Translations under genes and position numbers: made by a program
Shown here: piece by piece, positions 42,919-51,034 of the stretch
Numbering within the stretch: the first letter of the stretch is position 1
Layout of the letters: every line of letters begins with the position of its first letter
Assembly (NCBI RefSeq): GCF_012971745.1
Contig: NZ_CP048834.1
Span: forward strand, 4,278,001-4,342,000
Reading direction: 5' to 3'
Length of the DNA: 64,000 bases
Origin: Starkeya sp. ORNL1
GTDB lineage: Bacteria > Pseudomonadota > Alphaproteobacteria > Rhizobiales > Xanthobacteraceae
Notes under the pieces: model-generated
The model's input: the letters and a program-made list of their open reading frames with translations, nothing else
The model's database searches: none
Told to the model about the DNA's origin: nothing

Positions 42919-44313
42919 ATGGCAACGTGGCAACCCGATCCCTCGTTTTATCCCTCGCCGAGGATGGCGGCCAAGGCGCCGAGCGAAAGCCTGGCCTATG
43001 TCGCGGCCTTCGATCCGGACCGCAAGAAACCCGACGCAATCGCCGTGGTCGACGTCGACCCGAACTCCGCGAGCTACTCGCGGATCGTCGCACAGGTCGA
43101 CATGCCGAATGTCGGCGATGAGCTTCATCATTTCGGCTGGAATGCGTGCTCGTCCTGCCTGTGCCCGAACGCCCCGCACCCGCATATGGAACGACGCTAT
43201 CTCGTCGTGCCGGGCCTTCGCTCTTCACGATTGCACATCATCGACACCAGGCCCGATCCTCGGAACCCGAAGATCGTGAAGGTGATCGAACCCGAAGAAG
43301 TCATCGAGAAGGCCGGCTATTCCCGGCTGCATACCATCCACTGCGGACCGGAAGGCATCTACGTCAACGCACTCGGCAATCCCGAAGGCAAGCGGCCCGG
43401 CGGGATCTTCCTGCTGGATCCGGAGAGCTTCAATGTCCTCGGCAAATGGGAGATCAATCGAGGTCCTCAGGAGCTGGCTTACGATTTCTGGTGGCACCTC
43501 GGCCACGACACGATGGTGACGAGCGAATGGGGAACGCCGGATACTTTCGAGAATGGCCTCGTTCCCGAAATCCTGCTCGGCAGCCAGTACGGACGCCGGC
43601 TGCATTTCTGGGATCTGCACACGCGCAAGCATTTGCAGGAAATCGATCTGGGCGAGGAATATCAGCTCGTGTTCGAGCTGCGGCCCGCTCATGATCCGAC
43701 CAAGGCCTACGGGTTCGTCGGCTGCGTGATCTGCCTGAAGGATCTGTCCTCGTCGATCTGGACCTGGTATCGCGATGGCGACAAGTGGGCGGTCAAGAAG
43801 GTCATCGATATTCCCGCCGAGCCAGCCGATGCGGACGACCTGCCGCCATTGCTGAAGGGCTTCAAGGCGGTTCCGCCGCTCGTCACCGATATTGACCTGT
43901 CGATGGACGACCGTTTCCTCTACGTGTCGTGCTGGGGCACTGGCGACATGCTGCAATATGACGTGTCGGACCCGATGAACCCGAAGCTCGCCGGCAAGGT
44001 CCGCATCGGCGGCATCGTCTCGAAGGCGTCCCATCCCAAGGCACCGAACGGTGCGCTCAATGGCGGCCCGCAAATGGTCGAGATCAGCCGGGATGGCAAG
44101 CGGGTCTATTTCACCAACTCGCTTTATGGCGCGATCGACCCGCAATTCTATCCCGAGGGTATCGACGGCTGGATGGTGAAACTGGATGTCGGCGAGAATG
44201 GCGGCATCCAATTCGACGAACGCTTCTTCGTCGACTGGCCAAAAGGGCATCGTCCTCACCAGGTGCGCCTGGAAGGCGGCGATTGCTCGTCGGATTCCTA
44301 TTGCTACCCGTAA
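42919..44313 (+). CDS. mtoX: Selenium-binding protein 56 family methanethiol oxidase
   Basis: 464 residues. AGGGAGG abuts an upstream ATG, so the ATG at 42919 with 6-nt spacing was chosen. The sequence is SBP56/MtoX throughout: the C77-S-S-C80 motif after HHFGWNA, LHTIHCGPEGIYVNALG, WWHLGHDTMVTSEWG and FVDWPKGHRPHQVRLEGGD. Known members are copper enzymes oxidising methanethiol to formaldehyde, H2S and H2O2. No Sec or Tat signal is visible, whereas some bacterial forms are periplasmic. A small membrane protein follows 30 nt downstream and may be its partner. Usual neighbours such as SCO1/SenC copper chaperones were not found. Confidence 0.9.
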   Translation: MATWQPDPSFYPSPRMAAKAPSESLAYVAAFDPDRKKPDAIAVVDVDPNSASYSRIVAQVDMPNVGDELHHFGWNACSSCLCPNAPHPHMERRYLVVPGLRSSRLHIIDTRPDPRNPKIVKVIEPEEVIEKAGYSRLHTIHCGPEGIYVNALGNPEGKRPGGIFLLDPESFNVLGKWEINRGPQELAYDFWWHLGHDTMVTSEWGTPDTFENGLVPEILLGSQYGRRLHFWDLHTRKHLQEIDLGEEYQLVFELRPAHDPTKAYGFVGCVICLKDLSSSIWTWYRDGDKWAVKKVIDIPAEPADADDLPPLLKGFKAVPPLVTDIDLSMDDRFLYVSCWGTGDMLQYDVSDPMNPKLAGKVRIGGIVSKASHPKAPNGALNGGPQMVEISRDGKRVYFTNSLYGAIDPQFYPEGIDGWMVKLDVGENGGIQFDERFFVDWPKGHRPHQVRLEGGDCSSDSYCYP

Positions 44314-44343
44314 TGCAGCGGGTCGCGTAGTCGGTCACGGCCG

Positions 44344-44970
44344 ATGACGGATATATCGCCCTGGCTCGTGCTCGCCGGCCTTGGCGCATTCCATGGCATC
44401 AACCCTGCCATGGGCTGGTTGTTCGCGGTCGCGCTCGGGTTCAACCGGCGCAGCCGGCGGGTGGTGTGGCTGTCACTCATCCCGATCGCTGTGGGACACG
44501 CGATTTCGATCGCCGTCGTCGTCGCCGCGGTCGTGATGCTCGGAACCGTTCTGGATCGACGCTTTCTTGATCCGGCTGCCGGAATCGTGCTCCTGGGCTG
44601 GGCCTGCTATTACGCGCTTTACGGCCATCGCCACCGGGTGCGGGTCGGCATGCAGACCGGCATGGTCGGACTTGGGCTGTGGTCGTTCATGATGGCGACC
44701 GGCCATGGCGCTGGCCTGATGCTGGTCCCGGTCATCATCCCGCTATGCCTCTCGGCCTCCCCGGCGCAGGACCTGATGGCGGCGGGATCCTTGCCGATTT
44801 CTCTTGCGGCCGTGGCCGTGCATACCGGCGCGATGCTTGTCGTGACAGCCGCAATAGCGGGTCTGGTCTATGAATGGCTGGGCCTGGCGTTTCTGCGTCG
44901 TGGATGGATCAATCTCGATCTGATCTGGGTGGCGACGCTGGCAGCCACTGGTCTAATCCTCATTTTGTGA
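44344..44970 (+). CDS. Small polytopic membrane protein with conserved-looking histidines, mtoX-adjacent
   Basis: 208 residues with about six hydrophobic segments and almost no soluble domain. Four histidines lie in or near membrane segments: H17 in AFHGINPAMGW, H52 in VGHAISI, H121 in ATGHGAGLM and H160 in AVHTGAM. The H-G-x-N-P and H-G-A-G-L patterns are reminiscent of NicO/RcnA-like or UreH-like metal permeases. Given the upstream SBP56 copper enzyme, a metal (copper) delivery or export role is a reasonable inference. I do not recognise a named family with certainty. Confidence 0.7.
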   Translation: MTDISPWLVLAGLGAFHGINPAMGWLFAVALGFNRRSRRVVWLSLIPIAVGHAISIAVVVAAVVMLGTVLDRRFLDPAAGIVLLGWACYYALYGHRHRVRVGMQTGMVGLGLWSFMMATGHGAGLMLVPVIIPLCLSASPAQDLMAAGSLPISLAAVAVHTGAMLVVTAAIAGLVYEWLGLAFLRRGWINLDLIWVATLAATGLILIL

Positions 44971-45082
44971 TGGTCGTCGAGTAGGGGGCGAGCCCGGTCT
45001 CTCAATCGCCTTCCCTCCTCGGAACAGAAAAAGTATCCTGCGCTCATAGAAGAACACTTATACCCCACCAGGGAGGCGTAGT

Positions 45083-45532
45083 ATGCACAGGTTAATCTCC
45101 GCGATATGCGGGTTGATCTTCAGTGTCTCGCTTGTTCTTTTTTATGGGCAGCCGGCCGCGTCGGCCGAGACGAACCTGCAAGGCAACTGGACGGCGACAA
45201 AGGCGGAGCGCGACGGCAAGGCGGCCGAGGACGTTGTCGGACATCGACTCGCTTTCACCGGCAACCGCTTCCACATCCAGTCCAGGGACGGCAAGCTCGT
45301 CTATGCTGGATCGGTCCGCATGGATGCGAACGTGAAGCCCGCGGCCATCGACTTCGAGAATACCGAAGGCACCGCAAAAGGGCAGGCGTGGAAGGGAATC
45401 TACGCGCTGGACGGCGACACGTTGACGATCGTCGACAACGCTCCGGACCCGAAGAAAGCCCGGCCACCCGCGTTCGAGGCCAAGAGCGGATCGGGCTATG
45501 TCCTCATCACGTTCAAGCGCGCGAAGCCCTGA
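45083..45532 (+). CDS. Secreted TIGR03067-domain protein
   Basis: 149 residues; GGGAGG precedes the ATG at 45083. Residues 1-28 are a signal peptide ending AASAE. The rest fits the TIGR03067 pattern: LQGNWTATKAERDGKAAEDV, LAFTGNRFHI, KPAAIDFEN, KGIYALDGDTLTIVDN and GYVLITFKRAK. The family is best known from planctomycetes, with no proven function; a lipocalin-like beta fold is suspected. It is a stand-alone gene between the mtoX pair and the PRC-barrel protein, with a hairpin after its stop. Confidence 0.8.
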   Translation: MHRLISAICGLIFSVSLVLFYGQPAASAETNLQGNWTATKAERDGKAAEDVVGHRLAFTGNRFHIQSRDGKLVYAGSVRMDANVKPAAIDFENTEGTAKGQAWKGIYALDGDTLTIVDNAPDPKKARPPAFEAKSGSGYVLITFKRAKP

Positions 45533-45560
45533 ACGACGCTAGCCGGACTGGCCTGGCGAT

Positions 45561-45579
45561 GCCCGCCCGGCAGGCGGGC
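45561..45579 (+). terminator. GC-rich stem-loop after the TIGR03067 gene
   Basis: GCCCGCC-CGGCA-GGCGGGC forms a perfect 7-bp stem 28 nt after the stop codon. There is no T-run, so it is a weak intrinsic terminator or a mRNA end-stabiliser. The rest of the 209-nt gap shows nothing recognisable. Confidence 0.45.
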
Positions 45580-45741
45580 CGTGCCCGGACAGCGCATACC
45601 TCACGGTATTGCTTCCCTTCCCCCGCGCCCTAGTTCCCCTCGCGGGGGAACGATCTCGCGTGTCCCGCGTGGTGGCTCAGGAGGCCGGCGCGCGGGAACT
45701 TCGACGCGGGTCATGAGCTTTTCCGGGCAGGGGAACCAGAA

Positions 45742-46509
45742 ATGAGCGCCTTCATCCCAACGCCTCGCTTGCGGCTCGCCCTGATCTCGCGGCTCGCCAT
45801 GATCTCGCGGCTCGCCCTGATCATGTGGGCCGGCGGCATTCTCGCTCTGCCCGTCTGTGACATGGCGCACGCCCAATCGCCCACAGTTCCAGCGCAGCCG
45901 GCGGCTCCTGCGACGCCCACGGCACAGCAACCGGTCACCACGACCCAGCCACCTCCTGCACCGCAGCCGGCCGCGCCGGCGCAAGCGAACGCGCCCGATG
46001 CGGCCAAGGCGCAGAAGACCATGGGCACGCCGGCGGTGGTCATCGATGGCGATACCGCCGACACGCTGCTCGGCAAGCCGGTGGAGAGCGCGGACGGCGA
46101 GGATATGGGGCGCATCGTCGATGTCATCGTCGACCGCGCCGGGACAACCCGTGCCGCGATCATCGATTTCGGTGGGTTCCTTGGGGTGGGCAGCCGTCAG
46201 ATCGCGGTGGACTGGCGGGTGCTGCATTTCGCCAAGGAGAATATGGATCGCGTCGTCGCCGAACTCTCGCGTGACCAGTTGCGGGTGGCGCCGATCTACA
46301 AGCCCGGCGAGCCGGTCGTCGTCGTCGGCCGTGCCGACGCGATGCCGGCGCCCCCCACCGCGACGGCGGCAGCCGCGCCCACGGCTGGCACGACCACCGC
46401 GCCGCCCCCGCCGGCAACGCCCGCCGCGATGCCATCGACTTCGCCGCCGACTTCGCCCTCCACCTCGCCACCCGCGCCGGCGACCCCGGTTCCAGTACCG
46501 AATCCGTAA
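45742..46509 (+). CDS. Exported PRC-barrel domain protein with Pro/Ala-rich flanks
   Basis: 255 residues. A signal peptide (residues 1-44) contains three tandem copies of RLALIS-like hexapeptides. A Pro/Ala-rich linker follows (residues 45-85), then a PRC-barrel (about 95-180: TADTLLGKPVESADGEDMGR, IVDVIVDRAGTTRAAIIDFGGFLGVG), then a Pro/Thr/Ser-rich tail. PRC-barrels bind ligands or partners; exported forms in alphaproteobacteria are often stress-related. The stop overlaps the MFS gene by one base (TAATG), implying co-translation. Function not known. Confidence 0.85.
   Translation: MSAFIPTPRLRLALISRLAMISRLALIMWAGGILALPVCDMAHAQSPTVPAQPAAPATPTAQQPVTTTQPPPAPQPAAPAQANAPDAAKAQKTMGTPAVVIDGDTADTLLGKPVESADGEDMGRIVDVIVDRAGTTRAAIIDFGGFLGVGSRQIAVDWRVLHFAKENMDRVVAELSRDQLRVAPIYKPGEPVVVVGRADAMPAPPTATAAAAPTAGTTTAPPPPATPAAMPSTSPPTSPSTSPPAPATPVPVPNP
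45772..45825 (+). repeat. 18-bp tandem repeat, three copies, inside a signal-peptide coding region
   Basis: The unit CGGCTCGCCCTGATCTCG occurs three times in direct succession with one or two mismatches, encoding RLALIS, RLAMIS and RLALIM. As the unit is a multiple of three, copy-number changes would lengthen the signal peptide core without shifting the frame. Confidence 0.85.
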
Positions 46510-47816
46510 TGACGACGGACGCGGTGGAGCGGGCGACAGGGGGCACAGAGCGTCATCGGTTTCAAGCCGAGAACCTCGGCGGGGCGGGCGACGGCCGCGC
46601 CCACCCGGTCTCCGCGCGCAGCCGTCGCAGCCTCGACTGGTTCGTGTTCTTCGTCGCCGACGTGCAGACCGGGTTCGGTGCGTTCGTCGCCGTGTATCTC
46701 ACATCGCAGAAATGGACGCAGGTCGACATCGGGCTGGTCCTGACCATCAGCGGCCTGGTCAGCCTGATCGGCCAGATCCCGATGGGTGCGCTGGTCGATC
46801 GCATCCGCTCGCTGCGCATGGCGGCGGCGATCTCCCTGGTCATCATCGGCCTCAGCGCCGTTGCCTTCGCGCTCTGGCCGATCTTCCCGGTGGTACTCGC
46901 CTCCCGTATCCTTCATGCGGCGGCGAGCCTGGTGCTCGGCCTGGCTCTGGTTTCGCTCAGCCTCGCTCTGGTCGGCGAGCGCGGCATCAGCGAGCGGCTG
47001 GGGCGCAATGCCGCCTTCGCCTCGGCAGGCACCGGCATCGCCGCCGCAGTGATGGGTGCGACCGGCTATTATCTGTCGAACCATGCGGTGTTCCTGCTGG
47101 CGGCCGCCTTGGTGATACCGGCGATCATCTGCGTGCTGCGGATCCGGCCTGCGGAGATCGACCTCGCGACCATCCGGCGGCCCACCACGGCGCCAGGCCG
47201 GACCGGTTTCCCGGCCGCCGGGCTCATCGAACTCGCCCGCAACCGGACGCTCGTCATCTTTGCCGCCTGCGTGGTGATGTTCCATCTCGCGAATGCGGCG
47301 ATGCTGCCGCTGGCGGCGAGCATGCTCACGCTGCGCTCGTCACAGTCCGCCACCATCATCGTCGCCGCGGCGATCGTGGTGCCGCAATTCACGGTGACGG
47401 TGCTCTCGCCCTTCGTCGGCCACTTCGCGTCGCGCTGGGGACGGCGGCCACTGCTCATCATCGGCTTCGCCGCGCTCGCGATGCGCGGCCTGCTGTTCGC
47501 GCTGGTCGGGGATCCGCAATTGCTGGTGCTGGTGCAGATCCTCGACGGCGCCTCCGCGGCGGCGTTGGGCGTGCTGGTGCCGCTCACCATTGCCGATCTC
47601 ACCCGGGGCAGCGGGCATTTCAATCTCGCGCAAGGGGCCGTCGGCTGCGCCATGGGCATCGGCGCTTCCATCAGCACCACGCTCGCCGGCTATGTCGCCG
47701 ACTCCTTCGGCAGCTATAGCGCCTTCGCCACGCTCGCGGTGCTGGCAGCGATCGGGCTACTGCTCGTCACGCTGGCCATGCCGGAAACCAAAGCATTCTC
47801 AGCAAAAGTTGAATGA
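46509..47816 (+). CDS. MFS transporter
   Basis: 435 residues with 12 hydrophobic segments. The MFS loop motif occurs as GALVDRIRSLRMAAAI after the second helix and again as GHFASRWGRRPLLI after the eighth. A 40-residue hydrophilic N-terminus precedes the first helix (RRSLDWFVFFVADVQTGFG). The protein resembles the drug/efflux branch of MFS (YajR/arabinose-efflux style). It is coupled to the PRC-barrel gene by a one-base overlap. Substrate unknown. Confidence 0.88.
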   Translation: MTTDAVERATGGTERHRFQAENLGGAGDGRAHPVSARSRRSLDWFVFFVADVQTGFGAFVAVYLTSQKWTQVDIGLVLTISGLVSLIGQIPMGALVDRIRSLRMAAAISLVIIGLSAVAFALWPIFPVVLASRILHAAASLVLGLALVSLSLALVGERGISERLGRNAAFASAGTGIAAAVMGATGYYLSNHAVFLLAAALVIPAIICVLRIRPAEIDLATIRRPTTAPGRTGFPAAGLIELARNRTLVIFAACVVMFHLANAAMLPLAASMLTLRSSQSATIIVAAAIVVPQFTVTVLSPFVGHFASRWGRRPLLIIGFAALAMRGLLFALVGDPQLLVLVQILDGASAAALGVLVPLTIADLTRGSGHFNLAQGAVGCAMGIGASISTTLAGYVADSFGSYSAFATLAVLAAIGLLLVTLAMPETKAFSAKVE

Positions 47817-48036
47817 CTTTTGGAGTAAAAAGGTTATTTCGACTGCAGCTTGCGCAGCATTTTCTCGTCTCTAGGATGAAATCATTCGCGCGGGCCGGAG
47901 TATGGACCGCGGCAATCCGGCACGCCGCCAGCGCCAAGCCCTTGATTTTATTAACGCTGACCTGAATACCTCACCACGCGCCATTGGAAATACATGATTT
48001 CGCCGCCGGCCGCGCGCATTCGGTTGATCATCTGCG

Positions 48037-50040
48037 ATGCAACGAATCGCCAGGTTCGCAGTTAAAATCGCGGCACCGAGCAAAGAAGCGCCCGGTACCG
48101 TCCCTGACCGTCCTCTCGATCAGCCCATCGGAGAACTCGTCTTGGAGCGCAATGCAGACATCGGCTGGGTGCTTCCCGCCGGCATTCCCCGCGCCACGCC
48201 GGCAACGCCGCTGGTGAACCGGCAGCCCACCTCCACCCGCGCCGACGATCTCTGCCACTACGCCGACAGGCCCATCGCATTCCTGCTGCGCTATCTGCGC
48301 CGGAGGCCGATCGCCCATACGGTGATCCTGGTCGCGGTGCTTGGCGCGGTGGCGTGCTCGGTGAGCACGCAATACGGCGTGAAATTCCTGGTGGACACCT
48401 TGTCCGCCGGGCCGGCTGCCGTCGGCAGTGGGCAGGCGACCCATCCCTGGATCGCCTTCGTCCTGCTCGTCTCCCTCGTCTCGGCCGACAATCTGCTGTG
48501 GCGGGTTGCCAGCTGGCGGGCGAGCTCGACCTTCGTCGGCGTCACCGGCGATCTGCGCTCCGACCTGTTTCGGCACCTCACCGGCCACTCGCCGGACTAT
48601 TTTGCCGACCGCTTGCCCGGGGTGCTGACCAGCCGCATTACCGCGACCTCGAACGCCGTGTTCCAGATCGAGAACATGTTCGTCTGGAATGTGCTGCCGC
48701 CGCTGGTCGCCACCATTGGCGCCATAGCCTTCCTGACCATGGTCAGCGGCGAGATGGCGGGCGTGCTCGTCGTGGTCGCGGCCGCCGTCATGCTAGTGAT
48801 GTTCAGGATCGCCGCCGCGGGTCGGCCCCTGCATCACGCATTCGCCGACAAGGCCGCGGCGGTCGATGGCCAGATGGTCGACGTTATCGGCAACATGGCA
48901 CTGGTGCGGGCGTTCGGCGGCATCGCCCGCGAGCACTCCCGCTTCGATTCGACGGTGACCGAGGAGATGACGGCGCGCCGGCGCAGCCTGCTCTATCTGG
49001 AGAAGCTGCGCCTCATCCACGCCCTCGTCGTCGTGGTCATGACATTGGCGCTGCTCGCCTGGGCGATCAGCCTGTGGCAGGCCGGCCGGGCAACGACCGG
49101 CGACGTGGTGCTGGTTTGCACTCTCGGTCTCTCGGTGCTGAGCGCCACGCGCGACCTCGCGGTGGCGCTGGTCGATGTCACCCAGCACATGGCGCGTCTG
49201 TCCGAAGCGCTGGCGACGCTGCTTTCTCCGCACGAGCTCGAGGACCATCCGCAGGCGTCCGCCTTGGTGCCCAACGGCGCGCGCATCCGCTTCGAGAACA
49301 TCTCGTTCGGCTATCGCGACGGCAAGCAGGTGTTCGATCATTTTGACCTGGAGATCGAGCCCGGCCAGCGCGTCGGCCTGGTGGGTCCGTCGGGCGGCGG
49401 CAAGTCGACCCTGATCGCGCTGCTGCAGCGCTTCTACCATGTGAAGAGCGGGCGCATCCTCATCGACGGCCACGACATTGCGCGGGCCACCGAGGAGAGC
49501 CTGCGTCATGCCATCGCCGTGGTGCCACAGGACACGGCACTGCTGAACCGCACGTTGCTGGAAAATATCCGCTATGGCCGGCCCGATGCGACGGATGCCG
49601 AGGTCTGGGAGGCGGCGAAGGCGGCACGCTGCGAACCCTTCATCAAGAACCTGCCACATGGCATGAATACCGTGGTCGGCGACCGTGGCGTCAAGCTTTC
49701 CGGCGGCCAGCGCCAGCGTATCGCCATCGCTCGTGCCTTTCTCAAGGATGCGCCGCTGCTGATACTGGACGAGGCGACGTCCGCACTCGACAGCGAGGCG
49801 GAAGATGCGATCCGCGAAGCCCTTAGCCAGCTCTTCACCGGACGCACCGTCATCGCGGTCGCCCACCGGCTGTCGACGATCCGGGACTTCGACCGCGTCG
49901 TCATGCTGCGCGACGGCAAGCTGGCGGAGGACGGGCCGCCCCAGGTCGTGCTGAAGAGCGCCGGCATGTATCACACGCTGGTCAGCCACGAGGCGACCCG
50001 GCTGTGCGAGGAGATGGGCGCGGGAATGGCGCACCCTTAG
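48037..50040 (+). CDS. ABC exporter with fused membrane and ATPase domains
   Basis: 667 residues. Membrane domain at about 80-380 with six hydrophobic helices (PIAHTVILVAVLGAVACSVS onward), ATPase domain at about 410-650 with Walker A GPSGGGKST, signature LSGGQRQRIAIARA, Walker B LLILDEATSALD and H-loop VAHRLST. It is a homodimeric type IV exporter of the MsbA/LmrA style. The first 80 residues are poorly conserved and the ATG at 48037 lacks a clear ribosome site, so the true start may be downstream. The preceding 220 nt contain no recognised gene or strong signal. Confidence 0.88.
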   Translation: MQRIARFAVKIAAPSKEAPGTVPDRPLDQPIGELVLERNADIGWVLPAGIPRATPATPLVNRQPTSTRADDLCHYADRPIAFLLRYLRRRPIAHTVILVAVLGAVACSVSTQYGVKFLVDTLSAGPAAVGSGQATHPWIAFVLLVSLVSADNLLWRVASWRASSTFVGVTGDLRSDLFRHLTGHSPDYFADRLPGVLTSRITATSNAVFQIENMFVWNVLPPLVATIGAIAFLTMVSGEMAGVLVVVAAAVMLVMFRIAAAGRPLHHAFADKAAAVDGQMVDVIGNMALVRAFGGIAREHSRFDSTVTEEMTARRRSLLYLEKLRLIHALVVVVMTLALLAWAISLWQAGRATTGDVVLVCTLGLSVLSATRDLAVALVDVTQHMARLSEALATLLSPHELEDHPQASALVPNGARIRFENISFGYRDGKQVFDHFDLEIEPGQRVGLVGPSGGGKSTLIALLQRFYHVKSGRILIDGHDIARATEESLRHAIAVVPQDTALLNRTLLENIRYGRPDATDAEVWEAAKAARCEPFIKNLPHGMNTVVGDRGVKLSGGQRQRIAIARAFLKDAPLLILDEATSALDSEAEDAIREALSQLFTGRTVIAVAHRLSTIRDFDRVVMLRDGKLAEDGPPQVVLKSAGMYHTLVSHEATRLCEEMGAGMAHP

Positions 50041-50050
50041 AGCCCTTTCC

Positions 50051-50154
50051 GTTCGGATGGAACCATCCGAACGACACATGAGTGCTCTAGATTCAATCGA
50101 CTGGAGCAACTCCTCTTCGATCAGATGATTCCATCTGATTGGGAAATGCTCCAG
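50051..50154. repeat. Composite palindromic repeat after the ABC exporter gene
   Basis: Three perfect inverted repeats are packed together: GTTCGGATGG-AA-CCATCCGAAC (50051-50072); CTGGAGCA (50101-50108) with TGCTCCAG (50147-50154); and nested within the latter ATCAGATG (50120-50127) with CATCTGAT (50132-50139). The element lies between convergent genes and probably forms hairpins in both transcripts. It shares TCGGATGGAA and the GGAGCA/TGCTCC arms with 58298-58375, so it belongs to a dispersed repeat family. Confidence 0.8.
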
Positions 50155-50189
50155 AAGCCTGTCGGTAAGGTCGGGAATATTCCTGACGA

Positions 50190-50948
50190 TCACACCTTGG
50201 TGGTGGTGACCTGCGCGCCGGCCGCGATGAGGGCGGCGACCTGACGGCTGGTTGCCGGTGCGTCGGTGACGAGATGCCAGCGGGGCGGCAGCGGCGCCCA
50301 GGCCGATTGTTCCGAACGCCCAAGCTTGGTCGTGTCCGCCAGCACCACGACTTCGCGGGCCTGCTCCATCATCAGGCTCTTGAGCGCCACCTGGTCGAGG
50401 CTGGCTTCGCACAGCCCGCGGCCGGCGACGACGCCGTCGGCGCTCATGAACACCCGGTCGGCGGTGATGCGACGCAGCGCGTCAATGGCGAGCGGGCCGA
50501 CCGTGCCCATGCTGTTGGCCCGCAAGCCGCCGCCCAGCACGGTGACGTCGATGCCCGGCTCGCCTGCCAGGAACGGCAGCAGCGCGACATTGTTGGTGAC
50601 GATGCTGAGCTTTCGGCCCCGGAGCAGCATGCCCAGCGCCATGACGGTCGAGCCGGCGTCGAGGATCAGCGTCTCGCCATCCTCGATGGAGGCCAATGCG
50701 GCCAGCGCAATGGCGCGCTTCTCGGCGCCCTGCACCGCCTGCCGCTCGCCGAGCGTCGCCTCCCGGCCGTGGGTGGTGAGGATCGCCCCGCCATAAGTGC
50801 GCTGGACCGCGTTCTCCCCGGAGAGGCGCTGCAAATCGCGTCGCACCGTCGAGGCCGACACGCCGAAGCGCTCGGCGAGGTCCACGACGTCGACCTCGCC
50901 GGTCTGCAGCGCGTCGAGGAGGAGGGAGCGGCGCTCCTTGCTGCGCAT
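50190..50948 (-). CDS. DeoR/GlpR family transcriptional repressor
   Basis: 252 residues. The N-terminal helix-turn-helix is typical (RRSLLLDALQTGEVDVVDLA, RFGVSASTVRRDLQRL, YGGAI), followed by the DeoRC sugar-isomerase-like sensor domain (DGETLILDAGSTVMALG, TNNVALLPFL, KSLMMEQAREVVVLADTTK). Such repressors respond to phosphorylated sugars or sugar acids. It is the last gene on the strand after kdgT-dtnK-pdxA2 and is the likely repressor of that operon, probably through the direct repeats at 54424-54469. A large hairpin separates it from pdxA2. Confidence 0.92.
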   Translation of the reverse strand: MRSKERRSLLLDALQTGEVDVVDLAERFGVSASTVRRDLQRLSGENAVQRTYGGAILTTHGREATLGERQAVQGAEKRAIALAALASIEDGETLILDAGSTVMALGMLLRGRKLSIVTNNVALLPFLAGEPGIDVTVLGGGLRANSMGTVGPLAIDALRRITADRVFMSADGVVAGRGLCEASLDQVALKSLMMEQAREVVVLADTTKLGRSEQSAWAPLPPRWHLVTDAPATSRQVAALIAAGAQVTTTKV

Positions 50949-50985
50949 ATCAGGGCCTTGCAGGGGTGGGGCCCGAACGATTAGC

Positions 50986-51028
50986 GCATGTTCCGCAAAA
51001 GTTGGAGACTTTTGCGATCAGAACATGC
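50986..51028. repeat. Large palindrome between the pdxA2 and deoR-type genes
   Basis: GCATGTTC (50986-50993) pairs with GAACATGC (51021-51028) and CGCAAAAGT (50994-51002) pairs with ACTTTTGCG (51008-51016), giving a 17-bp stem interrupted by a 4-nt bulge around a TGGAG loop. It starts 7 nt after the pdxA2 stop and could act as a terminator or repressor-level attenuator. Its style is that of dispersed intergenic palindromes in Hyphomicrobiales. Confidence 0.8.
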
Positions 51029-51034
51029 TTTGGC

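Noticed and set aside
45772..45825. CRISPR-like direct repeats
   Set aside because: Tandem units without spacers, in frame inside a coding sequence; no cas genes in the window.
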